From Cephalotus follicularis (taxonomy: Eukaryota; Streptophyta; Magnoliopsida; Oxalidales; Cephalotaceae), in NCBI GenBank assembly GCA_001972305.1, contig BDDD01003321.1, positions 1-64,000 of the forward strand: a stretch of DNA of 64,000 nt, in the 5' to 3' direction. Under the pieces are notes generated by a model. That model had not been told where the DNA came from. It saw nothing but the letters and a program-made list of their open reading frames with translations, and searched no databases. The stretch's first letter is position 1. Every line of letters starts with the position of its first letter. A program made the position numbers and the translations under genes. This document shows positions 1 to 10,387 of the stretch, one piece after another.

Positions 1-120
1 TTTTCTGCAGATGGCATTTAGACTTTGATATTCAACTTGTAATTCCTTGCACATAAATCAACTTAGTTAGATGCAAATATGTTATCATCAAAACAAGGAT
101 TGAGACTTAAAACGTCAACA
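1..120 (-). mobile_element. Edge of a Sirevirus-like LTR
   Basis: The last 60 bases resemble the 5' edge of the S1/S2 LTRs read on the minus strand: a stretch like atgttatcatcaaaac, then a terminus ending gtcaaca, which is the reverse complement of TGTTGAC. The rest of this LTR lies left of the window. It abuts a copia gag remnant without a gap, so it probably inserted into that gene. No target duplication can be checked because the other end is not visible. Confidence 0.6.
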
Positions 121-794
121 CTTTAGATTCGCCCCTTTTGGGGGTTGTCCGGGAAGAAGAAGATGGAAGCATCATCACATGTAAATTGGATTTCCCATGG
201 TCCATGTCTGCTTTGGCTGTACGAAGCATTTCCACAAGTTCAGGTAGAGTACACTCCACCTTGTTCATGTGGAAATTTGTGATGAATTGGTAAAAAGACC
301 GGGGAAGGGACGCTAACATGAGGTCAACATAATAACCTTCGTCCATGACTAGATCCAACTGAGCCAGCTGCTCAATGAGATCAATCATTTTCAGCCCATG
401 TTGGTGGACTGAACCTCCCTCGGATAATTTTAACCAGAAGAGCTGACGGGACAAGTTGAACCGTTGGTTCTTGACCTAGCACCATATAACTCCTTCAGTC
501 TAAGGAGTATGGCACCCAAGGTCTCAAGCTTCTCATGTTGTCTTTGCAATTCCGGAACCATACCCGTAATCGCTAAGCATCAAGCCTGCTCATCCTCGTC
601 TCTCCACTTGGCCACTTTTGCCTTATGCTCTTTGGTTGGGTCTCTTCCCAAAACCGAATTTGCATCAGTCATCACATGAGCCAGCTTCATGCTCGTGAGT
701 ACAAGGTGTAGATTGCGCACCCAATCCAAAAAATGAGGACCCTCTAGCTTGTTTGTTTATAGTATTCTTGCTAGGGTGGTGTTTACAGACATTT
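121..794 (-). pseudogene. Decayed copia gag (UBN2-type)
   Basis: Read from about 794 down to 121, the minus strand gives a copia Gag polyprotein fragment. It starts with a Met-Ser-Val stretch, then the motifs GPHFLDWVRNL, AHVMTDAN, KEHKAKVAKW, LKELYG and LPRSFYQFI, in the order normal for the gag_pre/UBN2 region of retrotransposon capsids. An in-frame stop lies near the start (before TNKLEG), another follows DEDEQA, and a frameshift sits near 455-475 between the LYGARSRTN segment and the LSRQLFWLKLSEGG segment. The C-terminal zinc knuckle and all of pol are absent, cut off at 121 by the LTR edge. It is not Sirevirus gag; the lineage is uncertain (Tork/Ale-like would fit). The protein would package retrotransposon RNA, but this copy is dead. 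Confidence 0.75.
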
Positions 795-1283
795 TAGCAG
801 AATATATATCTTGCAACCTACAAGAGGAAATAAAAAGAGAGAAAAATTAGCAAATCCTTCCATTACAAGTTATTACCATAATTCTTGGTCTTCAGAAATT
901 ATGGCTCCTCCCACTATTCTAATCATATCGCACACCCCCATATGGAATTCGGGAAGCCTCTTGCTTCCTAGTAGGGATCGGAATCTATCCAACATCCTAT
1001 AGTCTCACCTGTCATCGACAAACCATAATACCTGAATAGGTAGACGTAAACGTCAAATTGCATTAGGGCCTCGCCCTTGAAATGCAAGATCCGACACAGA
1101 TTTGGCCTCCCAACCCATATAATCCACAGTTGTTTCCATGCCAATAATATGGTCCCGGTATAAGTCCGAACCCATAATCCTCAAAGAAATTGACATGTTT
1201 TAGCACCCACATATGTCCGTGTACAGATGCCAAAACAATGCCATTTCCTTCCAATGTACCTCACACTGAAATTATGTAGTAAT
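795..1283. other. Unassigned spacer
   Basis: About 490 bases with no recognisable domain. Short open frames exist on both strands (811-1002 plus, 1063-1254 minus), but neither resembles a known family and both are the length expected by chance. It may be the upstream part of the copia remnant at 121-794, but I see no primer-binding site. The last five bases, gtaat (1279-1283), flank the T1 LTR and would be its left target duplication. Confidence 0.4.
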
Positions 1284-1563
1284 TGTCACACCCCATCTTC
1301 AATTTAACACACGGTTAAACAATTAATCGATTAATTACCAATTAAACAAAGTATTAACATTTGCGGAAGCATTCAAATATACTGGATTATTCAAAAGTAT
1401 TCACATGCAGCCCATACTACATGCTTAAAGTAGTACAATTCAATTTATATATTACATATTGGAAATGTAAATATAACATAACAAGGTATGACTTAATTAC
1501 AATTTACAACCTTCAAGAAAAACCTACAAAGTAGGCTTTAACAGCACCTGTCCCGATCCTTTG
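1284..1563 (-). repeat. T1 3' LTR, outer piece
   Basis: Terminal 280 bases of the T1 LTR, starting TGTCACACCCC on the plus strand. It is alignable by eye with the equivalent ends of the T2 LTR (5316 onward) and T3s (30842 onward), including the words gcggaagca and cccatactac. The final five bases ctttg (1559-1563) are one half of the S1 target duplication; the other half is 53817-53821, after which the LTR continues. Confidence 0.8.
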
Positions 1564-1720
1564 TGTTGACATTTATGTGTTATAATCTTGTTTATCCCTT
1601 GTTTTGATTATTACAAAACACCCAACATGTGTGTTTGATGTGAAGGAATAGTTTATCTAAGTTATCTAAAGTTAACTTGTGTTGCAAGAAAGCCAAAACT
1701 TTCATATCAGTACTTTTGGC

Positions 1721-1949
1721 ATCAACGACTATGTCATACGCGTCAACGTACTGGAAATGGATACGCGTTCTAGACTTGACAAGATGATTATCGTCAACGT
1801 CATCTCTATCCGCGTCAACGTTCTGAGAAATTATTATTTAAGTCAACTCCTATATCGAGATGTCAACATTAAAGACTTGAGTGTCAACGCAGAAATCAAG
1901 TGGAGTCAACACCTTGACTATGGACGTCAATGCCATATCAAGACGTCAA
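1721..1949. repeat. Phased GTCAAC motif array in the S1 5' LTR
   Basis: The core (G/A)TCAA(C), usually inside cGTCAACg, starts at 1721, 1742, 1793, 1814, 1842, 1862, 1883, 1905, 1926 and 1945. The steps are 21, 51, 21, 28, 20, 21, 22, 21 and 19. The bases between cores are not repeated, so this is a spaced motif array and not a simple tandem repeat. The 3' LTR has the same array at about 52656-52940, and it sits upstream of the TATA box. Because 21 is a multiple of three, long spurious open frames run through it. Confidence 0.8.
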
Positions 1950-2568
1950 CGCAAATTATGCACATTTTGGATAGAGAGTTTGGACGTCAGAGCAAAGGAA
2001 TAATGGAGTTAACACCATTGAATAAACTACAAGGGGGGGGGGGGGTGAATTGTAGTTTCTAAAAATAATCTCAACTTTTCGCAGTGAACAAGAATAATGA
2101 ACAATAGCAATACGAACAACAATGTAAAGAGATAGAGTTAGAGAGATTTGCAAACACTAGTTTAGAGTGGTTCAGCGAAACTCTTGCCTACGTCCACTTT
2201 TCCCAAGGATCTCCTTGAGTTTCCACTAGTTCTACGAATACAATTACGAGTGCTATTCGGTACACCTTTGTGATTGACCTCAATCACTTACAATTCTCTT
2301 TGGGTTCACTCCCCAAATTCACTAGGGTTCACTCCCCTATTACAATCAAAGTATAAAGAGTAGTGTTGGTGTCTAAACCTCTCACAAGGTTGGATTTTAC
2401 AAGATAAGATTGCTCAAAACAGTGAGAACAAGAATTGGCTTAAAATGTAAAATAAAAGCTTTTGAATGAGCTTTTGATTTTGATACTCTTTGAATGTTTT
2501 CTTTGAATGATGTTTGTATATATGTTTTGCTTGTGTTGTTCTCTCCTTCATTCTTCAAAACATTCGTC

Positions 2569-2576
2569 TATTTATA
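2569..2576 (-). promoter_or_regulatory. TATA box, S2 3' LTR
   Basis: TATAAATA on the minus strand, in the context GCTATAAATAGACG. The same octamer is at 17256-17263 in the 5' LTR. This is the standard plant Pol II core promoter form. The motif array lies 90-480 bases upstream in element orientation. Confidence 0.7.
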
Positions 2577-2663
2577 GCTTCTTGCCTCATAGATCCGTTG
2601 GGAAAGCATTAGCGTAAATTCCTTAATGGAATGTCCACTAAAATTCTGTAAAAAACTGTTCCA

Positions 2664-3045
2664 GCCGACTAAAGCATCGACTGTCTCCTTCAAAGCGTCG
2701 ACGGTCATGTTACCGTTGGGGATCTCAAATTTGAATATTCAGCTCAAAGCGCAGGCGTTCAAAGTTGGGGTCGACCGTCACCTCAAAGCGCTGACGCTTA
2801 GACTTGGGCTTCGACGCTTAGGCCCCTTTTAATAGAAGTTGTGTCCACTGGTTTAATCGGACGGCGCTTTGCACTAAGAGCAGGCGCTTTGTACCTCAAA
2901 GCGCAGACGCTTGAATTTGAGCGTCGACGGTTTGAGTGTTACTTCCATTTCTCCAAACACTCCACCGGTAGACGCTTAGGCTGTTATCTCAACCGCCTCA
3001 TAAAGCGCTGACGCTTTAAGCTTGGGCGTTGACGGTCTGGGCTGT
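2664..3045. repeat. GTCGAC-type motif cluster upstream of the S2 TATA box
   Basis: Cores at 2676 (atcga), 2697 (gtcga), 2770 (gtcga), 2790 (gctga) and 2810 (ttcga) have steps of 20-21 within groups. More copies of the form gcgctgacgctt and gcgtcgacgg lie between 2850 and 3045. Full palindromic forms include AAGCGTCGACGGT and AAAGCGCTGACGCTTT. The 5' LTR carries the same cluster at about 17350-17725. Confidence 0.7.
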
Positions 3046-3161
3046 GTTCTGCATAATTCTTGCTGTTTTGCTCACTTTATTGCTTTCTTGCACATTAAGA
3101 AACTTTGTCAGATACAAATATGTTATCATCAAAACTTAGGATTGAGACATAAATGTCAACA

Positions 3162-3475
3162 ATCTCCCCCTTTTTGATGATGACAAAATTTGTTACATTT
3201 AAAGCATAATAATTGTTAAGTTTATAATCATTAACAAATAAAGTATATATGATGCAAAAATTGAGAACTTTGTTAAGAGCTCAAAGGCAATAGCTCCCCC
3301 TGAGTTTATTACCTCCCCCTTAGTCATATAAGGGTTATATTACTTTGTCAATAAACGCATAATGCATTTATATGCTATCTCTCAAATTCTCTCCCAACTC
3401 TCCCAATATCTCTCAATTTCTCCATTTCTCCCCCAAATCCAAACTTACACAATATTCTCCCCCTTTTTGTTATCA
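3162..3475 (-). other. Multiple polypurine tracts upstream of the S2 3' LTR
   Basis: The base block next to the LTR is AAAAAGGGGGAGAT on the minus strand (3162-3175), the primer for plus-strand DNA synthesis. Further copies of the form aGGGGGAG occur near 3292, 3312 and 3461. Repeated purine tracts before the 3' LTR are a known Sirevirus trait. The stretch to 3995 is AT-rich with no gene. Confidence 0.75.
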
Positions 3476-3995
3476 TCTTAAAAGGGATTAAAAGCTACAT
3501 CCAAACTTATGATTAAAGTCCTTTGAGCATGCAATCTATGCTTCCAATATTAACTTTTCAACAAAAAGGTTACCAATGTGAACAAGAATAATGAACAAGT
3601 TGTTAAACCATATTACACATGAGCTTAAACCTTGTAAACATCCTGCAAAAACTACTAAACCAAGCATATCAAAACTGTTAAGCACATGGTATGAAAAAAA
3701 CAAGCATCCATAATATTTGAGACTTGCATAGTCCACAATATAGAACTACCTATTAAACCAAACATACCACAACACAATATGCACATCCATTGCATATATC
3801 AAACTGCACAATTCCAGTCCAATACATTTAAGACAAACCACATTGCATATACTTATGAAAATAGCAAAGTCATTTCCATTACACAAGATAGTTTGTTACA
3901 AAAGTCATTTCCAAATAATACAAGCTGCAAAACACAAGTTACAAATCCATAGCAAAAACAACAGAAAATGCAAATGAGACATGAGATGCAAAATC

Positions 3996-5315
3996 TCATT
4001 CATCCATATGAGTGCCCTCATCACCACCTCCGACATCTCCCTCCATATCGTCGGTTGCAGCCTCGTCCGGGGGATCGTCGTCGTGGCTAGAAGATGAAGA
4101 TATGAGGCCACCATACTCTATAATGCCTGTGTCAGCAAATCTTTTGGCAAGTCTCTTATGTCGTCTCCTTACGCACTGCATACTCGTCTCCATCTTCGCA
4201 ATATTCTGCTGCATGCCTTTGATAGCGTCGAATATCTCATCTAACCTATTTCTTGGAAGATGGACATCCGGGATTGGTTTGGGTTGAGGTTCGATCTGTA
4301 GAGGTATATTCTCAGCTTCTTCCCCTGCCTCGGCTTCTCCCTCCTCTTCCACAACTCTATTGGAATCCTCATCCCTCGGAATCCATGTACCAAGCCTCTT
4401 GTGCTTTTTGAACCCCATCCTACCGAGGGTTCCTTTTCCAAGTTTGTCTGCACTTTGGAGATCATGGTGCACTTCTCCAGTAAGGCCGACTTTGAAATAT
4501 TGGAGAATCTTGGTTATAATATTGCTATAACCTAATCTTGCATTCTCCCGGTCGTGAATAGAATGCATATGATAAACCATCAGGGATAGAACATTTATTT
4601 GTCGGCCGGTTATCAAATGATACATCGTATAGGCTTCCATGTGGGTTACTTCATCAAACCCACCGGCTTTTGGTAGAATACGCGTGCATACAACACGGTG
4701 TAGGAATCTATAATGTAAAGGGAGATCCCTAGTATACATCCTCTGAATATAGTCAACATTCTCACCAAAAAGAACACGTACACAGTCTTGCTTATCAAAG
4801 TCTTCGCTATTTACCCAAGACCGTTGGTTCCAACCCTTAGCACCAAGGTTCGGAACCCTTAGGATAGTGTTTAAATCATCTAAGTCTAGGTCAATACTCG
4901 TGTTTTTGACCATTGTTATTACACTATCCAAAGAACCACCACGCATGTGTACATAGAACTCTTTCATGAGTTCGGGATAACTAGGCAGATTAATAGTGAA
5001 AAAAGGTTCTAAACTTTGAGCCCTAATCCACTCAACAATGGGAAATCCTTCCCTAATGCAAAAATCAAAGTCTAATATTTTCCCTACAAGTATTTTCCTA
5101 CTGAAATAAGCCTCTGGATACCTAGGTTTAGAAGGAATCACCTCAGGAGCTGCAGATTCAGTGGCAACCCCCTTTCCCTTCTTCCCTGTCGTCTTCTTCT
5201 TGCCCTTGCAGCTCTGTCCAACCTCAACATTCTTGGTTCTAGGAATGGTTGATGAAGTATGATGATGTAGCTTTGATTTCCGAGTGATAGTCGCCACAAA
5301 ATCACCGGAGAAGGG
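3996..5315 (-). pseudogene. Sirevirus env-like gene (putative plant transposon protein domain), split by T2
   Basis: About 440 codons open on the minus strand, ending at 3996, between pol and the 3' LTR where Sireviruses carry their env-like ORF. Layout: a basic Lys/Gly-rich stretch (GKKKTTGKKGKG); a conserved central block with RYPEAYF, ILDFDF, FYVHMRGG, LNTILRVPN and HMEAYTMYHLI that I recognise as the plant-transposon domain of these ORFs; a Glu-rich hinge; a helical segment (LDEIFDAIKGMQQNIAKMETS) likely to form a coiled coil; and an acidic Asp/Gly tail. The 5' end is cut at 5315 by T2. Upstream sequence resumes at 11540, where this frame soon meets a stop, so the start is uncertain. No membrane segment is visible in the retained part. 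The role of this family is unproven. Confidence 0.75.
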
Positions 5316-7764
5316 TGTCACACCCCGTCTTTCACAACATAGACAACATATAAGTGGTAAAACAATCAACATAAGGTAATCCAGCTCATACAAAATTACC
5401 AACAATTAAAATCCTTCGATAGCGGAAGCAACAACATAAATGAGCCGAAAATAAATACGCATCACGCATCCCATACTACGTGATGCCCGATAATCCAAAC
5501 ATAACTGTTGATCGCCCAATACGGAGCGTGAAATAATAATACCGTACGAGATAACAATGTAATCCATGTTACAAACAATCCAAAATACATATCATGATCA
5601 ATGTTCAACAACCCAAATACATAAAAAGAGAATATCCAAGCCTTCTCTTTAAGTCTGCCAGCATGCTCCATATCAAGACCCACTTCATTAATCTGTTACA
5701 ATAGGGGTTAGCCTTTGTCCTCACTCGGCGAAGTGAATAAATGCATAAATACAGTTCGAGTCATAAGATAAAGAGTATCATGAATGAATGCATAATGATG
5801 AGCCATGACATGTAATATTTACAAAAAAAATACCTCTGTATGTACATATAAAAATATATGCATGCTCGCAATACAAGTATAACTCAAAAGTTATATCAAC
5901 ACAAGCAGTAAATATGTTCCCAAAAAGGAACCAGACAAACAAGTCGTCATGACCGTCGCCACCTCCTGGCCCCAAAGTCATGCACTCTTACTCCATCCCG
6001 AACGGTTTTGGAGCAAGTCCTCACTAAGTTGTTTACCACGGCGGCTAAACCAACAGCAACTTACTATCACAGTGGCTAAGTAATCAACAACTTATTAGCA
6101 CGGTGGCTAATAGTCAACAAGTTATTAGCACGATGGCCAATAATCAACAAGTTATTAGCACGATGACCAATAATCAACAAGCACAAGCATTTCACAGTAC
6201 AAGTCAAGCAATTACATATGATTACTTGATCAAATATATTTTTTTAAAATATACTTTTCCGTTCACAAGTTCTAATAAGTCATAAACTTAAAACAATACA
6301 TTTCTCTTTGCCTTTGGAAATACTTCCCCAATCATTTCGAAAATATATACATTCATAATTTATACATTTTCGCAAATTTCCTTTGGTTTCATAATCAAAC
6401 CTTTAAAACATTTCTCTATCATCGGAAATAGTTCCCCAACATTTCGAAAACATATAAATTCATATATTGACAAATATACATTTTCGCGCAAATGATCATA
6501 ATAATCATGCAAGCTTTTCAAAATGGTTTAACACTTTCAGGAAAGCAACCATAATGCAAATCACAGTAACAATGCAAACTTATGCTCAGAGTGCATCTAG
6601 GTTCATTCCTTGGGTCGTTACGGGTCCAGCGGGTCCTAATTGAGTGAAATCCGACTGATCAGGGGAAAAGGCGTCGATGTCAATCACTAAGGCGTCGACG
6701 TCTTTATCATACCAGAGAGTGTCTATACGCGAGTCTTGGTTCAGGAGGGTGAAATCTGACCTATTAATCCCTCATGAAATCGAATATCACTCTCTAAACG
6801 TGTAAGGAATGCTACTGGTTAACAGCAACATAACCAGAACATCAAATCGAAATCAAACAGGCGATCCCAAGTGGCTTAAATGGCCATCTGAAATGAACCT
6901 TACGGTTCAACGATTTTTCCTGAAAGGGCGTCGAAGTCAATCAAAAGACATCGATGTCTTTCACATATTCATACGAAGGCATCGACGTCTTTACATAGGC
7001 GTCGATGTCTTCACAACCCAGAATGTCATTTCCACAATTTTAACATACCAAGCCATTAACAAATCCATCCTTTACACAACCAGTCCACATATTCATGTAA
7101 TCGTACATGTATAATTAACTCAGTGTATCACATTAACACTACAACAAGTCCAGAATCTCAATTCGATCATTAACATGCAATTCACCATGCTATTCATTAA
7201 CTTAGAACTCAAAATGCATATATAAATCCATCACTTTCCCCTACCTTATTGTTCCAAGTTAGGAACTAGAAGGTCCACCTCTTTAAGTCCCCAAGTTCTG
7301 GATACCAGCAACTCCAAGGTTCCTTCAGCAGCTGCCACCCACGAGCTCCAATCTCAAGCTTCAAGCAAACTCAACAATGGTGGCTCTCACACTCACTGTT
7401 TTCTTTCCTCTCTTTCTTCTGGTGTTTTAAAACGAGAGAGAGAAGTGGGGAGGGTTGTTCTTATGCAGATGGCTCCCCCCCCTAACATTCCTTCTCTTAC
7501 ATATAATGGCCACTTCCGTGTTGTCTCCCACTTTCCTTCTTTCTGCATTTCTTTTGTTTTCTTTAACCTTCCTTTTTGCAGGTTGCATGTTAGGGTATAA
7601 TCCCTTGCATGTTCCAAGTGAGGGACATGTTTGGAACATGCCAGGCAGCACACCATTGTGATTAACACGTCACAATGCACTTGTTAGAGCGTCTGTAAAG
7701 CCTCATAAAAATTCCCTTGCATGTTACTCTGCCGATGAAGAACGTGACAGCCATTCTTTACAAA
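5316..7764 (-). repeat. T2 3' LTR (partial)
   Basis: About 2.45 kb of LTR from its 3' terminus. The stretch 6936-7764 is duplicated at 10383-11210 in the 5' LTR. The last 320 bases toward the LTR 5' end (11211-11534 in the other copy) are missing. It holds the shared Tekay box (ggggttagcctttgtcctca, about 5704-5723), an AT-rich TATA-like run near 5845, a short repeat of ttattagcacg and aacaagttatt units (6060-6180), and GTCGA motifs at 6673, 6693, 6930, 6950, 6981 and 7001. Confidence 0.8.
6673..7005. repeat. GTCGAC-type motif array, T2 LTR cluster II
   Basis: Cores at 6673 and 6693 (step 20), then 6930, 6950, 6981 and 7001 (steps 20, 31, 20). The family form is AAGACATCGATGTCTT or GGCGTCGACGTCTTT, close to a perfect palindrome. 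The last four sites recur at 10385-10450 in the 5' LTR. Confidence 0.75.
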
Positions 7765-8171
7765 TTGGTGAGTCTATCCACGATGACCCACACGACATTA
7801 TGACGGTTCCGAGTCAGAGGAAAACCAGAAACAAAATCCATCGTAACATGTTCCCACTTCCACTCCGGAATGGGCAAAGGCTGTAGCAAGCTTGCCGGTC
7901 TCTAGTGCTCGGCCTTAACTATCTGGCAAGTCCAACACTTCGCCACATACTCAGCGATCTCCCGCTTCATGCCGGGCCACCAATAACACTTCTTCATGTC
8001 CTGATACATTTTTGTGCTACCAGGATGAATGTTGTACATAGATTTATGAGCCCCGCAGAGTAGCTCATCCTTCACCCTAGGCTCATTCGGAAGACATACA
8101 CGTCCCCGATATCTCATAATACCGTCTTCGTGTACTCTAAAATCAGTCTTCGAATCCACATTCTCTCGAAT
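7764..8171 (-). pseudogene. T2 integrase, zinc-binding and start of catalytic core
   Basis: Minus-strand fragment continuous with the RT-RNase H frame above it (a stop at 8172-8174 separates them). It contains the HHCC zinc finger, with HKSMYNIHPGSTKMY supplying two His and CWTC two Cys, and the typical [15 protein letters not shown] stop follows IVKAEH (7899-7901). The frame then continues with [14 protein letters not shown], whose Asp is the first catalytic residue, and stops at VIVDRLT where integrase joins LTR sequence. The other two catalytic residues and the chromodomain are gone. Confidence 0.8.
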
Positions 8172-8174
8172 CCT

Positions 8175-9438
8175 CTATAACTCAGGATCATGTGGTTGTG
8201 CCTCTTTGATGCGATGCAGTAACACTGGTTCTACCCGCATGTCTGCTAGAATGATTCCTGGTGACTGATTAAACGGACACCATTCTTGGAAGTCTCCCAG
8301 CATCTTCCATTGTGACACCATCGTACTAGCAAGCATAGCCTTGCGACTCAAGGCATCAGCGACTACATTCGCTTTCCCTGGGTGGTACTGGATACTGCAG
8401 TCATAATCATTAAAGAATTCTACCCATCTGCACTGTCTCATGTTCAGCGTGTCCTGACAGAACAGGTATCTCAGACTTTTATGATCGGTAAAGATCTCAA
8501 ACTGCGCCCCATAAAGATAGTGTCTCCACTTCTGAAGGGCGAAGATGATAGCTGCAAGCTGAAGGTCATGAGTCGGGTAGTTTTCTTCATACGGCTTCAG
8601 CTTCCTCGAGGCATATGCGATCACCTTTCCTCGTTGCATCAGCACGCAGCCCAAACTCTTACCTGATGCATCGCTGTACACTGCGAAACCTTCATTACCC
8701 TCAGGTAATGCCAAGATAGGAGCGGAAACTAACCGATCCTTCAGTTCACGGAAACTAGCTTCGCAATCATCATACCAGACAAACAAAGTCTTCTTCTGGG
8801 TCAATCTTGTCAAAGGCTTAGCTATTCTCGTGAAATTCTGGATAAATCTTCTGTAATATCCCGCCAAGCCAGGAAAACGACGCACCTCCGACACATTCCT
8901 CGGCTGTGGCCAATCTGGTACTACCTCTGTCTTTGACGGATCCACTGCCAAACCCTCTCCAGATACTATGTGACCAAGAAAGATCACACGGTCAAGCCAA
9001 AATTCACACTTGCCGAACTTGGCGTACAATCGGTGTTCTCTGAGAACCTGTAATACCATCCTCAGATGTCGAGTGTGTTCTTCCTCACTCCTCGAGTATA
9101 CCAGTATATCATCTATAAATACCACAACGAACTGGTCCAGGTACGGTCGGAATACGTCATTCATTAATGAGATAAAAGTTGTTGGTGCATTGGTAACACC
9201 GAAAGGCATCACCAAGAACTCGTAGTGACCATACCGTGTTCGGAAGGCAGTTTTCTCAATGTCCCCTTCCCTTATTCGCAACTGGTGGTAACCCGTTCTC
9301 AAATCGAGCTTAGAAAACACCCTCGATCCCTGCAACTGATCAAATAAATCCTCAATGTGGGGTATAAGGATATTTATTCTTGATAGTTGATTTGTTCAAC
9401 ATTCGGTAATCGATACAGAGTCTCATCGACCTTCTTCT
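8175..9438 (-). pseudogene. T2 reverse transcriptase and RNase H
   Basis: Chromovirus polymerase. RT spans [15 protein letters not shown], the active-site motif FIDDILVY (two Asp), FLGHIVS and GYYRRFI. RNase H follows with [17 protein letters not shown] (first catalytic Asp), [15 protein letters not shown] and [11 protein letters not shown]. The open frame runs 9335-8175, and its upstream part ([10 protein letters not shown] to LFDQLQ) continues in the same frame to about 9438, where a one-base shift breaks it from the protease/RT start. It would copy retrotransposon RNA into DNA. It is strongly similar to the T3 copy at 28878-30646. Confidence 0.9.
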
Positions 9439-9940
9439 TGCCGAACAGTACCGGTGCACCCCATGGAGAAACACTGGGTCTTACAAAACCTTTATCAATC
9501 AGGTCTTGTAACTGTAGCTTCAACTCTCGGAACTCAGCCGGAGCCATCCGATAGGGCGATTTAGAGATAGGAGCCGTTCCAGGAACAAGGTCAATAATGA
9601 ACTCCATACTCCTCTTGGGTGGTAAGGATCCCAAGTCATCCGGAAATACATCTGGAAATTCACACACTACTGGGATCTCTTCCAGGCTCAAACCTTTCTC
9701 CTTCCTTCGATCAATCACATAAGCAAGATACCCTTCACATCCCTTCTCGAGATACCTAGACGCATGGATGAAGGATATAATCGGTGTAGAAAACCCCTTG
9801 TCTCCCTTGAACTGGAAAGTAGTACCATCGGGCAGACGAAAACCAACCGTCTTGCTGTAGCAGTCCATGTAAGCATGATGTGCTGACAGCCAATCCATCC
9901 CCAAAATGACATCAAAATCGCGGATAGGTAAAACTATCAA
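9374..9940 (-). pseudogene. T2 protease tail and RT N-terminus
   Basis: Continues from the gag-protease segment after an in-frame TGA (9944-9946). It carries DFDVILGMDWL (protease C-terminal region), VCEFPDVFPDDL, YRMAPAEFRELKLQL and [17 protein letters not shown], the hallmark entry into chromovirus RT. It ends in a wrong-frame tail (NVEQINYQE) because of a frameshift near 9438. Confidence 0.85.
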
Positions 9941-9946
9941 GTCCGC

Positions 9947-10387
9947 TCACAAGGAAATGCCTGACATAGACATCTCACAACCCCTATATATAGTGTTTGT
10001 ATACATGGAAACTCCGACGGGTGTGCTCACATCCAAGGTATATGGCATGCAGTTAGGTGTCATATCAAAACATGATGCAAAATGTGATGAAATGAAAGAA
10101 TGTGATGCTCCAGGCTCCATCAATACTCTAGCAGCAAAACCATAAATATGCAGTGTACCTCCAACTACTAAGGTAGACTCCGGAACCTCTGTCTGTAAAA
10201 GGGTAAAAACTCTACCTTTCGCAACGCTCTTGCCAGTGTCCCTTCGCTGTGAAGGCCCTGCTGCGGCCCTGCTGCTGCTAGCCGGTCCGGTAGGTGCTGT
10301 AGTCTGATTCTTCGGGCAATCTTTCATCGAATGGCCAGATGCTCCACACCTCAAACATAGCCCATTCATCCTCCAACAATCCGTCAA
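9947..10387 (-). pseudogene. T2 gag zinc knuckle and protease active-site region
   Basis: It begins at the deletion junction. The knuckle CLRCGASGHSMKDC (CX2CX4HX4C) binds RNA in the capsid. After a Gly/Ser/Ala linker comes protease with AARVLMEPGASHSFI. The family consensus is LIDPGATHSF, so the catalytic Asp is replaced by Glu here, which should inactivate the protease. All gag upstream of the knuckle is missing. Confidence 0.85.

Larger units (their letters stand above)
2019..3161 (-). repeat. S2 3' LTR (1143 bp)
   Basis: Matches the 5' LTR at 16915-17848 almost base for base from 2250 onward. About 210 bases present here (2030-2247, beginning with a run of G) are missing from the 5' copy, so the 5' LTR carries a deletion. 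The TATA box reads tatttata on the plus strand at 2569-2576. The stretch 2660-3045, upstream of it in element orientation, is rich in GTCGAC-type motifs. Confidence 0.9.

Noticed and set aside
811..1254. Two 63-codon frames as possible host genes
   Set aside because: Chance length, opposite strands, no motif or codon pattern, next to a dead copia gag.
1679..2062. 127-codon open frame, and a similar one at 52616-52957
   Set aside because: Lies in the S1 LTR and is open only because the motif array has a period near 21. It runs across the S2 boundary in the 5' copy. No domain.
3905..4465. Short frames on both strands overlapping the env-like gene
   Set aside because: Shadows of the env-like reading frame.
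5316..5405. Hydrophobic N-terminus looking like a signal peptide or membrane segment on the env-like ORF
   Set aside because: These codons come from the T2 LTR, beyond the insertion point at 5315, so they are not part of the gene.
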